Source: Bacteroidota bacterium
Lineage (GTDB): Bacteria > Bacteroidota > Bacteroidia > Chitinophagales > Chitinophagaceae
DNA: 64,000 nt
Direction: 5' to 3'
NCBI GenBank assembly: GCA_018267965.1
Contig: JAFDXK010000005.1
Span: forward strand, 496,001-560,000
The position numbers and the translations under genes are program-made. Of this stretch, positions 1 through 9,195 are shown piece after piece. The notes beneath the pieces were generated by a model. That model saw nothing but the letters and a program-made list of their open reading frames with translations, did not search any database and was not told where the DNA came from. Positions within the stretch are counted from its first letter, which is position 1. Every line of letters begins with the position of its first letter.

Positions 1-1913
1 TAGTTAGCTGCAGCATTCAGTTAGATATCAAACCTGCATTAGAAGGAGAAAAAACAGGCTATCGCAGCATGTTATCTGACTTACTTACCAGCGGCACTAA
101 GACTCGTTCAAACGAGGAGCTTAATAAGCAAATAGATTTTATCGGTGCTAATATCAATGCATCTGACGAAGGTATGTATGGTAGCTGTTTGAAAAAACAT
201 GCTGCGAAATTGATGGAGTTGATGAGCGATATAGCTATCAACTCAGATTTCAAACAAGACGAGCTGGATAAAATCAAAAAACGCACTTTATCTGGCTTGG
301 AAGCTAATAAGAATGAACCCGACGATATGTTGAATAACGTGAGTGCGGTTTTAAACTTTGGCAAACAACATCCTTACGGTGAGGTTCCGACAGATGTAAC
401 AGTAGGAAAGGTAACCCTTGCTGATTGCAAGAAATATTATGAAACCTACTTCCGTCCTAACGTAGCCTACATGGCACTCGTTGGTGATATTACTGTTGCT
501 GAAGCAAAACAATTGGTAGAAAAACATTTTGGCGCATGGAAAAAAGCAGATGTGCCTGTAGCTACCTACTCTGATGCAGGTGCAGTTACATCTACACAAG
601 TTGCTTTTGTACCACGTGAAGCTGCAGTACAAAGTGTTATCAATGTTACCTACGCTATTGATTTGAAACCAGGAACGCCTGATGTAATAAAAGCGCGTGT
701 TACCAATTCAATATTAGGAGGTGGTTCTAATGGTCGTTTGTTCCTTAACCTACGCGAAAAACATGGCTGGACTTATGGTTCATACTCTTCTATCAACAAC
801 GATGAACTGAAAGCACATTTTACAGCTTATGCAAAATGCCGCAATGTAGTTACAGATAGCTCTGTTGGCGAGATACTGGCTGAAATGCGTAAACTGCAAT
901 CAGAAAAAGTATCTCAGGAAGAATTACAAAACCACTTGAACAACATCTCAGGCACATTTGCTATGGGATTGGAAAGTCCTCAAACAGTAGCGCAGTATGC
1001 GATTAACATTGAGCGTTACCACATGCCGAAAGATTACTATCAGAACTATCTGAAAAACCTGAATGCGGTAACAGTAGATGATGTAAATGAAATGGCTAAA
1101 AAATACATCAATGCTGATAAAGCCAACATAGTGGTAGTAGGCAATAAAGGTGATGTAGATAAAACATTAGTGAAATATGATGCTGATGGTAAAATTGATT
1201 ATTACGATAACTATGGCAATCCGCTGAAAGCATCAGAGTCTAAAGCACTACCTGCTAATCTTACAGCAGCCGAAGTCATCAAAAAGTATATAGCTTCTAT
1301 AGGTGGAGAAAAAGCTATTACAAGCATTAAAGACATCAAAACAGTAGGTAAAGGCACATTAAGTGTTCAGGGCCAGGAAATACCCCTCACTATTACTGAG
1401 ATGAAAAAAGCCCCTAACAAAATGATGTCGAAACTGGAAGGTATGGGTATGACCTTATCGAAAAATGTATTTGACGGTACTAAAGGCTACCAGGAACAAC
1501 AAGGACAGAAAAAAGACATGACTCCGGAAGAAATACCAGGAGCTAAGGCAGAAGCTGATATTGCTGCTGAGTTGCACGCTGATAAATTGGGTATTAAACG
1601 TACATTAACAGGAATGGATAAAGTAAATGATGCAGATGCCTATGTAGTAGAAGTTATCAATGCAAAAGGTGATAAAAGCACTGAGTATTATGATGCTGCT
1701 ACCGGATACCGTGTTAAAAAAGTAGAAAACAATGAAGGTGCTACGCAAACCATTGAGTATAACGACTACAAAGAAATAAGCGGCTCTGGTGGTTATAAAA
1801 TACCAAACAGCTTAAAAATGACTATTTCAATGCAGGGCGGCAGCATGGTAATTAGTGAAAAAGTAGAAACTGCAGAAGTAAATAAAGGTATAGCAGATAC
1901 AGAGTTCAACTAA
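1..1913 (+). CDS. M16 family peptidase-like protein (5' partial)
   Basis: The reading frame is open to the left edge from base 3, so the true start lies outside the window; the ATG at 69 is internal. The first part matches the M16 (pitrilysin/processing peptidase) fold: the FRPN..Y.ALVGD segment, then GGG.NGRLF.NLRE..G.TYG. Where active M16 domains carry HxxEH there is MLSDLLTSGTKTRS, so this is the non-catalytic half or partner of an M16 pair. The last ~200 residues (from about base 1260) form an extra domain resembling the LolA/outer-membrane lipoprotein-sorting type, with an Asp/Lys-rich beta-strand pattern. Probably periplasmic. An active M16 partner is expected just upstream. A strong terminator follows at 1938. 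Confidence 0.85.
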   Translation, partial: VSCSIQLDIKPALEGEKTGYRSMLSDLLTSGTKTRSNEELNKQIDFIGANINASDEGMYGSCLKKHAAKLMELMSDIAINSDFKQDELDKIKKRTLSGLEANKNEPDDMLNNVSAVLNFGKQHPYGEVPTDVTVGKVTLADCKKYYETYFRPNVAYMALVGDITVAEAKQLVEKHFGAWKKADVPVATYSDAGAVTSTQVAFVPREAAVQSVINVTYAIDLKPGTPDVIKARVTNSILGGGSNGRLFLNLREKHGWTYGSYSSINNDELKAHFTAYAKCRNVVTDSSVGEILAEMRKLQSEKVSQEELQNHLNNISGTFAMGLESPQTVAQYAINIERYHMPKDYYQNYLKNLNAVTVDDVNEMAKKYINADKANIVVVGNKGDVDKTLVKYDADGKIDYYDNYGNPLKASESKALPANLTAAEVIKKYIASIGGEKAITSIKDIKTVGKGTLSVQGQEIPLTITEMKKAPNKMMSKLEGMGMTLSKNVFDGTKGYQEQQGQKKDMTPEEIPGAKAEADIAAELHADKLGIKRTLTGMDKVNDADAYVVEVINAKGDKSTEYYDAATGYRVKKVENNEGATQTIEYNDYKEISGSGGYKIPNSLKMTISMQGGSMVISEKVETAEVNKGIADTEFN

Positions 1914-1937
1914 TAGAAACTGACATTATATCTCATA

Positions 1938-1970
1938 AACCCGCTCAGTTACTGGGCGGGTTATTTTATT
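1938..1970 (+). terminator. Intrinsic terminator after M16 gene
   Basis: AACCCGC (1938-1944) pairs with GCGGGTT (1956-1962), with an inner CAG/CTG stem and a TTA loop, followed by a T-rich tract. It closes the M16 transcript before the miaB promoter. Confidence 0.85.
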
Positions 1971-2032
1971 ATTTATAACCCAATAAGCCTTATTTAACGA
2001 GCATTTATGTATTATTTACCCTTCTTTATGCT

Positions 2033-2040
2033 TAACTTTG
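2033..2040 (+). promoter_or_regulatory. -7 promoter box (TAACTTTG) for miaB operon
   Basis: Perfect match to the Bacteroidota -7 element TAnnTTTG, 19 bases before the miaB ATG. No convincing -33 TTTG at the usual spacing. Confidence 0.6.
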
Positions 2041-2059
2041 CTCCCCTGAAACTGAAAAT

Positions 2060-3475
2060 ATGGCAGAAATCCTGCAGAAGGTAATTGTAGAAGAAAAGCA
2101 GGGCGAAGCATTCGCCCCGTTTGCAGATGACCCCAACCAATACAGTAAGAAATTTTATATAGAAAGCTATGGCTGCCAGATGAACTTCAGCGATAGCGAA
2201 ATAGTGGCTTCTATCCTGCAGGAAGAAGGCTTTGGTGCTACCCGCAATTTTGAGGATGCCAACCTGGTACTTATCAATACCTGCTCTATTCGTGAAAAAG
2301 CAGAACAAACCGTACGTAACAGGCTGCAAACCTTTAAAAAGATAAAGGAAGAAAAACCTGGTATGCTGGTAGGTGTGCTGGGTTGTATGGCTGAACGTTT
2401 GAAAGCAAAGTTCCTTGAAGAAGAAAAACTGGTAGATATAGTAGTAGGCCCAGATGCCTATCGCAGCCTGCCTGGTTTGATAAATGAAGCAGAAGGCGGA
2501 CAGAAAACAGTAAACGTTCTCCTGAGCCGCGAAGAAACTTATGCGGATATCGCACCAGTACGTTTGGACAGCAATGGTGTAACTGCATTTGTGAGCATCA
2601 TGCGTGGCTGTAACAATATGTGCACTTTCTGCGTAGTACCTTTTACTCGCGGACGTGAACGTAGTCGTGATAATATAAGTATTGTAAACGAGTGTAAGGA
2701 TTTATTCGACCGTGGCTTCCGTGAAGTAACATTGTTAGGTCAGAACGTTGATAGTTATTACCATACTACTCCTGATGGGCAAGAAGTCACTTTTGATAAA
2801 CTATTAGAACAGGTAGCACTTATCTCTCCTCTACTCCGCATCCGTTTCAGCACATCGCACCCTAAAGATATTACAGATGATGTGTTGCACACCATGGCTA
2901 AGTACGAGAATATTTGTGAATACATACACTTGCCTGTGCAAAGTGGTAACACACGCATATTGCAGCACATGAACCGCACCTATACACGCGAATGGTATTT
3001 GGCAAAAGTGAAACGTATACGCGAGATAATGCCCGATTGCGGTTTGAGTACAGACGTTATCAGTGGTTTCTGTTCTGAAACAGAAGAGGAGCATAAGGAT
3101 ACATTAGATATAATGGAACAATGCCGTTTTGATATGGCGTATATGTTCTCTTACAGCGAACGCCCGGGCACACTGGCGGCACGCCGTTACAAAGACGATG
3201 TACCTGAAGATGTAAAAAAACGTAGATTAGAAGAAATCATCAATCTGCAAAACAGCCACTCACGCGAAAGCTACAAGAACGATATTGGTAAGACTTTCAA
3301 AGTGTTGATAGAAGGCAACAGCAAACGCAGCGAGATGGATTGGTGTGGCCGCAATTCGCAAAATAAAATGGTGGTCTTCCCTAAAGGAAACTATCAACTC
3401 AATAAAGGTGATTATGTAAATGTGAAGATCAATAGCGCAACATCTGCCACGTTGATAGGAGAAATAATAGATTAA
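2060..3475 (+). CDS. miaB: tRNA-2-methylthio-N6-dimethylallyladenosine synthase
   Basis: Radical-SAM methylthiotransferase that converts i6A37 to ms2i6A37 in tRNAs reading UNN codons. At 471 aa it has family length. The N-terminal UPF0004 domain shows its three cluster-binding cysteines (C39, C75, C109). The radical SAM cluster motif CNNMCTFC gives C184, C188 and C191, and a TRAM domain occupies the last ~65 residues. The start at 2060 follows a -7 box by 19 bases. It leads a tight run with a sigma-54 activator (2-base gap), lptE, a TPR protein and secG, so it is probably the first gene of an operon. Confidence 0.96.
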   Translation: MAEILQKVIVEEKQGEAFAPFADDPNQYSKKFYIESYGCQMNFSDSEIVASILQEEGFGATRNFEDANLVLINTCSIREKAEQTVRNRLQTFKKIKEEKPGMLVGVLGCMAERLKAKFLEEEKLVDIVVGPDAYRSLPGLINEAEGGQKTVNVLLSREETYADIAPVRLDSNGVTAFVSIMRGCNNMCTFCVVPFTRGRERSRDNISIVNECKDLFDRGFREVTLLGQNVDSYYHTTPDGQEVTFDKLLEQVALISPLLRIRFSTSHPKDITDDVLHTMAKYENICEYIHLPVQSGNTRILQHMNRTYTREWYLAKVKRIREIMPDCGLSTDVISGFCSETEEEHKDTLDIMEQCRFDMAYMFSYSERPGTLAARRYKDDVPEDVKKRRLEEIINLQNSHSRESYKNDIGKTFKVLIEGNSKRSEMDWCGRNSQNKMVVFPKGNYQLNKGDYVNVKINSATSATLIGEIID

Positions 3476-3477
3476 CC

Positions 3478-4734
3478 ATGGAATTACAAAGCATTAAAAA
3501 CAGGTTTGGTATCATAGGCAATTCGCCTGCACTTAATAATGCACTGAATACAGCCGTGCAGGTGGCTTCTACCGACCTGTCTGTATTAATTATAGGTGAG
3601 AGTGGTGTAGGTAAAGAAGCTTTTTCTAGCATCATACATGCACTTTCTTCTCGCAAGCACAACCCTTTCATCGCTGTTAACTGCGGTGCTATACCGGAAG
3701 GCACAATTGATAGTGAATTATTCGGGCATGAGAAAGGTTCGTTTACAGGAGCTGTAGATGCCCGTAAAGGTTATTTTGAAACAGTAAATGGTGGCACCAT
3801 TTTCTTAGACGAGATTGGCGAATTGCCATTAGGTACACAAGCACGTTTGCTGCGCGTACTGGAAACAGGTGAGTTTATTCGTGTAGGTTCTTCTAAAGTG
3901 CAAAAGACAGATGTGCGTGTGATTGCAGCTACTAATCGTGATTTATTGGAGCATACACAGAATGGTAAATTCCGAGAGGACTTGTACTATCGTTTAAGTA
4001 CAGTACCTATACGCGTACCATCTCTTCGCGACAGGAAAGAAGATATTCCCTTGTTATTCAGAAAGTTCACAGGAGATTTTGCAGAGCGCTATCGTACGCA
4101 ATCAGTACAACTGGATGCTAATGCACAACAGTTACTGATGAATTACCCTTGGCCGGGCAATGTGCGTGAGTTGAAAAATATTGCAGAACAACTATCTGTA
4201 TTAAGCACGGATAAAACCATATCTACAGAAACATTGCACCAATACCTGCCTAACACAGGAAACAGGGGGCTAGCTGTCATGCACCCTTCGAATGTGCCTA
4301 TGCAAAGTCATACGAGCGGTGCTGCAAACGATTATAGCAATACCACTGAACGCGACATACTATACAAGCTGTTTTTCGAGTTAAAGAAAGACATGAATGA
4401 TATTAAACAGGTATTGTACGAACTAAGCCATCAGCAAAATGGTTTCACACCTGTCGCCGTTCCTGACAACAATATGAGTATGGCACCTGCATACACTGTA
4501 AATAGTGATGCTGTTGTTACGCCGGTAAATTCACCTATTATCATCCAGCCTGCTGCATCTGTTGACCATCACGAAGAGGTGGAGGAATCTTTAATGCTGG
4601 CAGACAGGGAAAAAGAGTTCATTGTCAAATCACTCAAAAAGCATAAAGGCCGCCGCCGCGATGCCGCTAACGAATTAGGCATTTCAGAAAGAACTTTATA
4701 CCGCAAGATTAAAGAATACGACATCAAAGATTAA
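3478..4734 (+). CDS. Sigma-54-dependent transcriptional activator without receiver domain
   Basis: Bacterial enhancer-binding protein of 418 aa. The AAA+ domain starts almost at the N terminus: Walker A GESGVGKE (40-47), sigma-54 contact loop GSFTGA (87-92, a common variant of GAFTGA), Walker B GGTIFLDEIGE (105-115), then REDLYYRL. A poorly conserved linker (~270-380) precedes a Fis-type helix-turn-helix at the C terminus (RRRDAANELGISERTLYRKI). There is no response-receiver or GAF sensory domain, so control probably depends on its level or on a partner. It begins 2 bases after the miaB stop, suggesting translational coupling. Its targets cannot be read from this window. Confidence 0.93.
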   Translation: MELQSIKNRFGIIGNSPALNNALNTAVQVASTDLSVLIIGESGVGKEAFSSIIHALSSRKHNPFIAVNCGAIPEGTIDSELFGHEKGSFTGAVDARKGYFETVNGGTIFLDEIGELPLGTQARLLRVLETGEFIRVGSSKVQKTDVRVIAATNRDLLEHTQNGKFREDLYYRLSTVPIRVPSLRDRKEDIPLLFRKFTGDFAERYRTQSVQLDANAQQLLMNYPWPGNVRELKNIAEQLSVLSTDKTISTETLHQYLPNTGNRGLAVMHPSNVPMQSHTSGAANDYSNTTERDILYKLFFELKKDMNDIKQVLYELSHQQNGFTPVAVPDNNMSMAPAYTVNSDAVVTPVNSPIIIQPAASVDHHEEVEESLMLADREKEFIVKSLKKHKGRRRDAANELGISERTLYRKIKEYDIKD

Positions 4735-4747
4735 TTTTGGCAATAGT

Positions 4748-5248
4748 ATGGCTCGCAGCATCGTTTTACTGGTAATTACCTTATCGCTATTTTGCAGTGG
4801 TTGCGGTGTATATAGCTTTACCGGTGCCAGCATTAACGGTAAAACGCTAAATATGCATGTACTGGAAAATCGTGCACGAAATATAGTACCAACACTTAGT
4901 CCAAGCCTCACTTCTAAAATTCGCAGCCGTATACTTACCCAAACGGGCTTATCACCTGTAAATTCTGACAAGGCTGACTATGACATATCAGGATATATTA
5001 CCACATATGAAGTGACAGTTTCTGCCGTTCAGAACACCCAAACAGCTAGCCAAAACAGACTTACAATAGGTGTAACTATTACATTTAAAAACAACCTGGA
5101 CCCAAAGGGCGATTTTACACAGACCTTTAGCCGTTTTGCAGACTTCCCGGCCAGCCAGACCGTACAAACTGTGGAAGGAACGTTGATTGAAACCATAGGA
5201 AATCAGCTTGCAGACGATATATTTAATAAAGCATTTGTAAATTGGTAG
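4748..5248 (+). CDS. lptE: LptE-family LPS assembly lipoprotein
   Basis: 166-aa outer-membrane lipoprotein. The signal peptide ends in the lipobox LFCSGC, with acylated Cys near residue 19. The GVYSFTG.S segment just after the Cys, the predicted alpha/beta fold, and VTVSA..........RLTIGVTITF match Bacteroidota LptE, which plugs the LptD barrel during LPS insertion. A -7-like box TAATTTTG (4732-4739) overlaps the end of the upstream gene, so it may have its own promoter as well as read-through. Its position between the sigma-54 activator and a TPR gene followed by secG is a familiar Bacteroidota arrangement (recalled, not computed). Confidence 0.87.
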   Translation: MARSIVLLVITLSLFCSGCGVYSFTGASINGKTLNMHVLENRARNIVPTLSPSLTSKIRSRILTQTGLSPVNSDKADYDISGYITTYEVTVSAVQNTQTASQNRLTIGVTITFKNNLDPKGDFTQTFSRFADFPASQTVQTVEGTLIETIGNQLADDIFNKAFVNW

Positions 5249-5264
5249 TAGCTTTACATAATTC

Positions 5265-6179
5265 ATGATTACGTCTTCTTCCATACAATACATTTCTCAA
5301 GTATTATCTGAGCCATCTCATATATCTGATGCAGATAGAGAAAGTATTGATACATTAATTCAAACATATCCATACTTCACTCCGGCGCGATATCTTGATG
5401 CAGCTAACAAGCATCAGAAAAAACAGTTTGCTACCGATATGATGTCGGACATGCAACTATACAGAGGCAATTGGTTACTGTATTGCGAGTTTTTAAAAGC
5501 TGCCGGCGGTGCAGATGTAACTAATGATGACAACTCAGCTATTGTAGAAAGCGGTGAAGAGAAGATAGTTGTGCATCATACTCCTGTTGTGCAAGATCAA
5601 ACGGATGAGGGATTTGTTATTCCTGAGTCATACAATAAAAATGAATCCGAGCCATTATACAAAGAAATCAACAAGGCTCAAACCATTCAACCCGAAACAG
5701 ACGAATCTTTCATACTACCAGTATACACTGAGGATTACTTCCTGCACCAGGGTATGCATGTATCTAATACGTTACCTACCGACCTGAATACAGGAGAAGA
5801 TGAGGATGCCGAAGGCAAACAACTGATGGTAATGCTCAGTTTTTCGGAATGGCTGACCTATTTCCAGACTCGAAAACAGAAAGAGGCTGAAGAAACAGAA
5901 GGCCAGAAATCAGTAAAAACCATGTGGCAAAAGGAAAAACTGGCTGCAGCACTAGAGGAGGAAAACGAGGAAATACCAGAAAAAGTCTTCGAAATGGCGG
6001 TAAATTCCATCACAAAAGAGGATGATCTGGCCAGTGAAAGCCTTGCCGAGGTACATGTAAAACAGGGCAGATATGACAAAGCCATAGAGATGTATCGCAA
6101 ATTAAGTTTGCGCAATCCCCAAAAAAAGGCTTATTTTGCCCGGAAAATTGAGATTATTTTAAAAGAAAAGGACTCATGA
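5265..6179 (+). CDS. Conserved protein with C-terminal TPR, lptE-secG linker gene
   Basis: 304-aa protein with no signal peptide. The N-terminal ~90 residues are helical (PYFTPARYL..ANKHQ). The middle is acidic and low in complexity. The C terminus carries one clear TPR unit (LAEVHVKQGRYDKAIEMYRKLSLRNPQKKAYFARKI). Its stop overlaps the secG start (ATGA), indicating coupled translation. I do not know a specific function. Its place between lptE and secG suggests a cytoplasmic or membrane-peripheral helper in envelope protein handling, which is inference. Confidence 0.8.
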   Translation: MITSSSIQYISQVLSEPSHISDADRESIDTLIQTYPYFTPARYLDAANKHQKKQFATDMMSDMQLYRGNWLLYCEFLKAAGGADVTNDDNSAIVESGEEKIVVHHTPVVQDQTDEGFVIPESYNKNESEPLYKEINKAQTIQPETDESFILPVYTEDYFLHQGMHVSNTLPTDLNTGEDEDAEGKQLMVMLSFSEWLTYFQTRKQKEAEETEGQKSVKTMWQKEKLAAALEEENEEIPEKVFEMAVNSITKEDDLASESLAEVHVKQGRYDKAIEMYRKLSLRNPQKKAYFARKIEIILKEKDS

Positions 6180-6475
6180 TAACTTTAGTAACTATAGTGA
6201 TTTTATTGGCTTGTGTAGTATTGGCTTTCTTTGTTCTTATACAAAACCCTAAAGGCGGTGGTTTGGCAGGTTCTTTTGGTAGCCTTAGCAGCCAGGTAAT
6301 GGGTGTTAAGCAATCTACTGACGTGATGGAAAAAGGTACATGGACATCAATGGGTGTTATAGCTGCATTATGCATTATATCTGTAATGTTTTTTGCAAAG
6401 CCTCAAACAGACGAGAACGGTACTAAACAAGTTAAGTCTCGTACAACTGCACCTTCGCAGCCGGCTAAGAAATAA
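6176..6475 (+). CDS. secG: Preprotein translocase subunit SecG
   Basis: 99-aa small subunit of the SecYEG channel in the inner membrane. Two transmembrane helices (about residues 3-22 and 56-76) flank the diagnostic loop FVLIQNPKGGGLAGSFGS. The C-terminal tail is polar and Thr/Lys/Pro rich, as is usual in Bacteroidota. The start overlaps the stop of the upstream TPR gene by 4 bases (ATGA). A terminator follows directly. Confidence 0.95.
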   Translation: MITLVTIVILLACVVLAFFVLIQNPKGGGLAGSFGSLSSQVMGVKQSTDVMEKGTWTSMGVIAALCIISVMFFAKPQTDENGTKQVKSRTTAPSQPAKK

Positions 6476-6497
6476 GAAAGATTTTATTTCAAAATAC

Positions 6498-6534
6498 AAT
6501 ACCTGCTCCGTAATATTGAGCAGGTATTTTTATT
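6498..6534 (+). terminator. Intrinsic terminator after secG
   Basis: AATACCTGCTC (6498-6508) pairs with GAGCAGGTATT (6518-6528), followed by TTTATTTAT. The mltG start codon lies only a base or two beyond the T tract. Confidence 0.9.
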
Positions 6535-6535
6535 T

Positions 6536-7567
6536 ATGGTAGCTGCAAAAAAGAAAGGCAAATTATTCCTTAAGGTATTCATCATAGTATTTGCCATCAT
6601 ATTTATTGCTGCTTTCAGAGTATTCGGGCCCAATGTTTCGGTATCTCAAAAAGAAACCTATTTATATATACCAACAGGTGCATCTTATAATGATGTAATG
6701 AACCTGCTGAAAGATGGCAACTATCTTAGCGAATCATTCAGTTTCAGCATATTGTCAAAGCTGGCCAAATACCCTGCACACGTGCATGCGGGCAAATACA
6801 AACTAACTGATGGCATGAGCAATTTCAACCTGATACGTATGCTCAGGTCGGGCAGACAAAAACCCGTGAAACTTGTCATTAATAAATTACGTACCAAGCA
6901 TGACTTCATAGAGCTTGTATCTTCTAACCTTGAAGTAACTGATGAGTCTGTTGTAAGGCTGATGATGGATAGTGCTTACTTAGCACAGTATGGACTGGAT
7001 ACTAATACCATGATGGCTTTGATAATTCCCGACACTTATGAATTTTACTGGAATACCACAGCCGAAAAAGTGTTGAATAAAATTGGCAAGAATTATCTGT
7101 TATACTGGAACGATAATCGCAGGCAATTAGCTAAAAACAAGAACATCTCTATAACAGATGCAGTCATCATTGCATCTATACTGGAAGAAGAAACTAACAT
7201 GCCTGCTGACAAACCTAACATAGCTAGCGTATACCTCAACCGCCTGAAAGCCGGTATACCACTACAGGCAGACCCAACTATAAAATTCTCTCTTAATGAT
7301 TTTGCTTTGCGCCGTATTACAGGTGCTCACCTACAGGTAAACTCACCATACAATACATACATCTATGCAGGGTTACCGCCAGGACCCATCTGCACACCAT
7401 CTAAAGCAGATATTGAAGCTGTGTTAAATGCGCCAAGTACATCTTATTTTTATTTCTGTGCGAAGCCTGAATTAAATGGCTACAGCAATTTTGCCAGTAC
7501 ATTAGAAGAGCATAATAAAAATGCAAAAGCCTATCAGCAAGCTTTAGATGCGAGAGGGATTCATTAA
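6536..7567 (+). CDS. mltG: Endolytic peptidoglycan transglycosylase MltG
   Basis: 343-aa inner-membrane lytic transglycosylase that cuts nascent glycan strands. A short basic cytoplasmic N terminus is followed by one transmembrane helix (about residues 10-29), a LysM-like region, then the YceG/MltG catalytic domain. The catalytic Glu lies in SILEEETN, and QADPTIKF and SPYNTYIYAGLPPGPI are the classic family motifs. The start chosen sits directly after the secG terminator, leaving almost no leader; no later Met leaves the membrane anchor intact. The 3' end overlaps the convergent gene by 4 bases. Confidence 0.94.
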   Translation: MVAAKKKGKLFLKVFIIVFAIIFIAAFRVFGPNVSVSQKETYLYIPTGASYNDVMNLLKDGNYLSESFSFSILSKLAKYPAHVHAGKYKLTDGMSNFNLIRMLRSGRQKPVKLVINKLRTKHDFIELVSSNLEVTDESVVRLMMDSAYLAQYGLDTNTMMALIIPDTYEFYWNTTAEKVLNKIGKNYLLYWNDNRRQLAKNKNISITDAVIIASILEEETNMPADKPNIASVYLNRLKAGIPLQADPTIKFSLNDFALRRITGAHLQVNSPYNTYIYAGLPPGPICTPSKADIEAVLNAPSTSYFYFCAKPELNGYSNFASTLEEHNKNAKAYQQALDARGIH

Positions 7568-7965
7568 TTCATATTGTACGTGCGCTTGTCTTTTCTGAAA
7601 AAGAACGCATAGTATATGGCAAGCGTGAATAATCCACACCCGAATAATACAACAGCATAAGGCCTCAATTCCCATTCTATGAATTCTCCAATCATCCATA
7701 GTGAATTGGCAGAAATCCAGAATACAACTGCTATATTATGATACAATTCCGCCTTTATTTTTCTTGACTTCCACAGGATGTAAAGCGCTACTGAAAGTGT
7801 AGGGAAAATCATAATAATACCCCCGGGTTTCCAAACCATTGCCCAACAAGTATCTTTTATAAGCCATAACAATATATGTGCATTCTCTACCCATCTGAAA
7901 GAAGGAGATATGTGTATCGTATTTTGATGCTTATGCCCATTGTGTCTTTCTACTCCTGAAGCCAT
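7564..7965 (-). CDS. Hypothetical four-helix membrane protein
   Basis: 133 aa. A His-rich polar N terminus (ERHNGHKHQN) is followed by about four hydrophobic segments (WAMVWKPGGIIMIFPTLSVALYIL, NIAVVFWISANSLWMIGEF, YAVVLFGCGLFTLAIYYAFFF). It ends with a basic KDKR tail. Unrecognised family. It converges on mltG with a 4-base overlap, and is divergent from gap across a 152-base AT-rich spacer. Confidence 0.7.
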   Translation of the reverse strand: MASGVERHNGHKHQNTIHISPSFRWVENAHILLWLIKDTCWAMVWKPGGIIMIFPTLSVALYILWKSRKIKAELYHNIAVVFWISANSLWMIGEFIEWELRPYAVVLFGCGLFTLAIYYAFFFRKDKRTYNMN

Positions 7966-8070
7966 GAATCAGTATTATGTGTCAAACATAATTCATAAAA
8001 TCAAAAAAATATACATATACACATAATATGTACATTTTAAATTTAGCTATTATACAAACTTCATTTTTCG

Positions 8071-8078
8071 TAACTTTG
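8071..8078 (+). promoter_or_regulatory. -7 promoter box (TAACTTTG) for gap
   Basis: Consensus Bacteroidota -7 element 39 bases before the gap ATG, inside a long AT-rich spacer (7968-8117). This fits a strong housekeeping promoter. Confidence 0.65.
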
Positions 8079-8117
8079 CGGCACGTTTTTGAATTTAATA
8101 TTAAATAACATTATAAA

Positions 8118-9131
8118 ATGAGTAAAGTAAAAGTTGCCATTAATGGTTTCGGCCGCATAGGCCGCCTGGCTTTCCGCCAGATCTACAACATGGACGGTAT
8201 TGAAGTAGTAGCTATCAATGACCTGACAAAACCTAACGTTCTTGCACACTTGCTGAAGTATGATACAGCGCAAGGCCGTTTTGGTGTTGATGTAACTCAT
8301 ACTGACGATGCTATCGTTGTAAATGGTAACACTATTAAAATATACGCTCAGAAAGACCCGGCTCAAATTCCCTGGGGTCAGCATGGTGTTGATGTAGTAT
8401 TGGAATGTACAGGTTTCTTCACTGATGCTGAAAAAGCAAAAGCACACATCACTGCAGGTGCTAAACGTGTAGTTATCTCTGCTCCTGCTACAGGCGATCT
8501 GAAAACTGTAGTATACAACGTAAACCACAACATACTGGACGGTAGCGAAACAGTTATCTCTTGTGCATCTTGTACTACCAACTGTTTGGCTCCAATGGCT
8601 AAAACATTACAAGACAATTTTGGTATCGTTACAGGTATCATGAGCACTATACACGCTTATACCAACGACCAGAATACACTGGATGCTCCGCACCCTAAAG
8701 GCGACCTTCGCCGTGCACGTGCTGCAGCTTCTAATATCGTTCCTAACTCTACAGGTGCTGCAAAAGCTATTGGTTTGGTTCTTCCTGAATTGAACGGCAA
8801 ACTGGATGGTGGTGCTCAACGTGTTCCAACTATCACTGGTTCATTAACTGAACTGGTTTCTGTACTGGGCAAGAAAACAACTGCTGCTGAAATTAATGCT
8901 GCTATGAAAGCGGCTTCTAATGAAAGCTTTGGTTATACTGAAGATGAAATCGTTTCAAGCGACATCATCGGTACATCTTTCGGTTCTTTGTTCGATGCTA
9001 CACAAACTAAAGTAATGACTGTAGGCGACCAACAACTGGTAAAAACAGTGAGCTGGTACGACAACGAAATGAGCTATGTATCTCAGCTCGTTCGTACTGT
9101 GAAATATTTCGCAGGATTGATTTCTAAGTAA
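8118..9131 (+). CDS. gap: Glyceraldehyde-3-phosphate dehydrogenase, type I
   Basis: 337-aa cytoplasmic enzyme that oxidises and phosphorylates glyceraldehyde-3-phosphate to 1,3-bisphosphoglycerate. The Rossmann motif INGFGRIGR lies at the N terminus, and Asp35 in AINDL points to NAD preference. The catalytic Cys152 is in SCASCTTNC, and the substrate motif is [22 protein letters not shown] closes the sequence as in all type I enzymes. Codon use is clean and biased, as expected for high expression. It is separated from pgk by a strong terminator, so the two glycolytic genes are adjacent but may be expressed at different levels. Confidence 0.97.
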   Translation: MSKVKVAINGFGRIGRLAFRQIYNMDGIEVVAINDLTKPNVLAHLLKYDTAQGRFGVDVTHTDDAIVVNGNTIKIYAQKDPAQIPWGQHGVDVVLECTGFFTDAEKAKAHITAGAKRVVISAPATGDLKTVVYNVNHNILDGSETVISCASCTTNCLAPMAKTLQDNFGIVTGIMSTIHAYTNDQNTLDAPHPKGDLRRARAAASNIVPNSTGAAKAIGLVLPELNGKLDGGAQRVPTITGSLTELVSVLGKKTTAAEINAAMKAASNESFGYTEDEIVSSDIIGTSFGSLFDATQTKVMTVGDQQLVKTVSWYDNEMSYVSQLVRTVKYFAGLISK

Positions 9132-9146
9132 TCTAACTTTTAATAC

Positions 9147-9180
9147 GAAACGCTACCCTTCGGGTGGCGTTTCTCTTTTT
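9147..9180 (+). terminator. Intrinsic terminator between gap and pgk
   Basis: GAAACGCTACCC (9147-9158) pairs with GGGTGGCGTTTC (9162-9173, one T-G wobble) around a 3-base loop, followed by TCTTTTTT. The pgk ATG is only 16 bases further on, so pgk either relies on partial read-through or has a very short leader. Confidence 0.9.
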
Positions 9181-9195
9181 TAAAACACTTTATCT

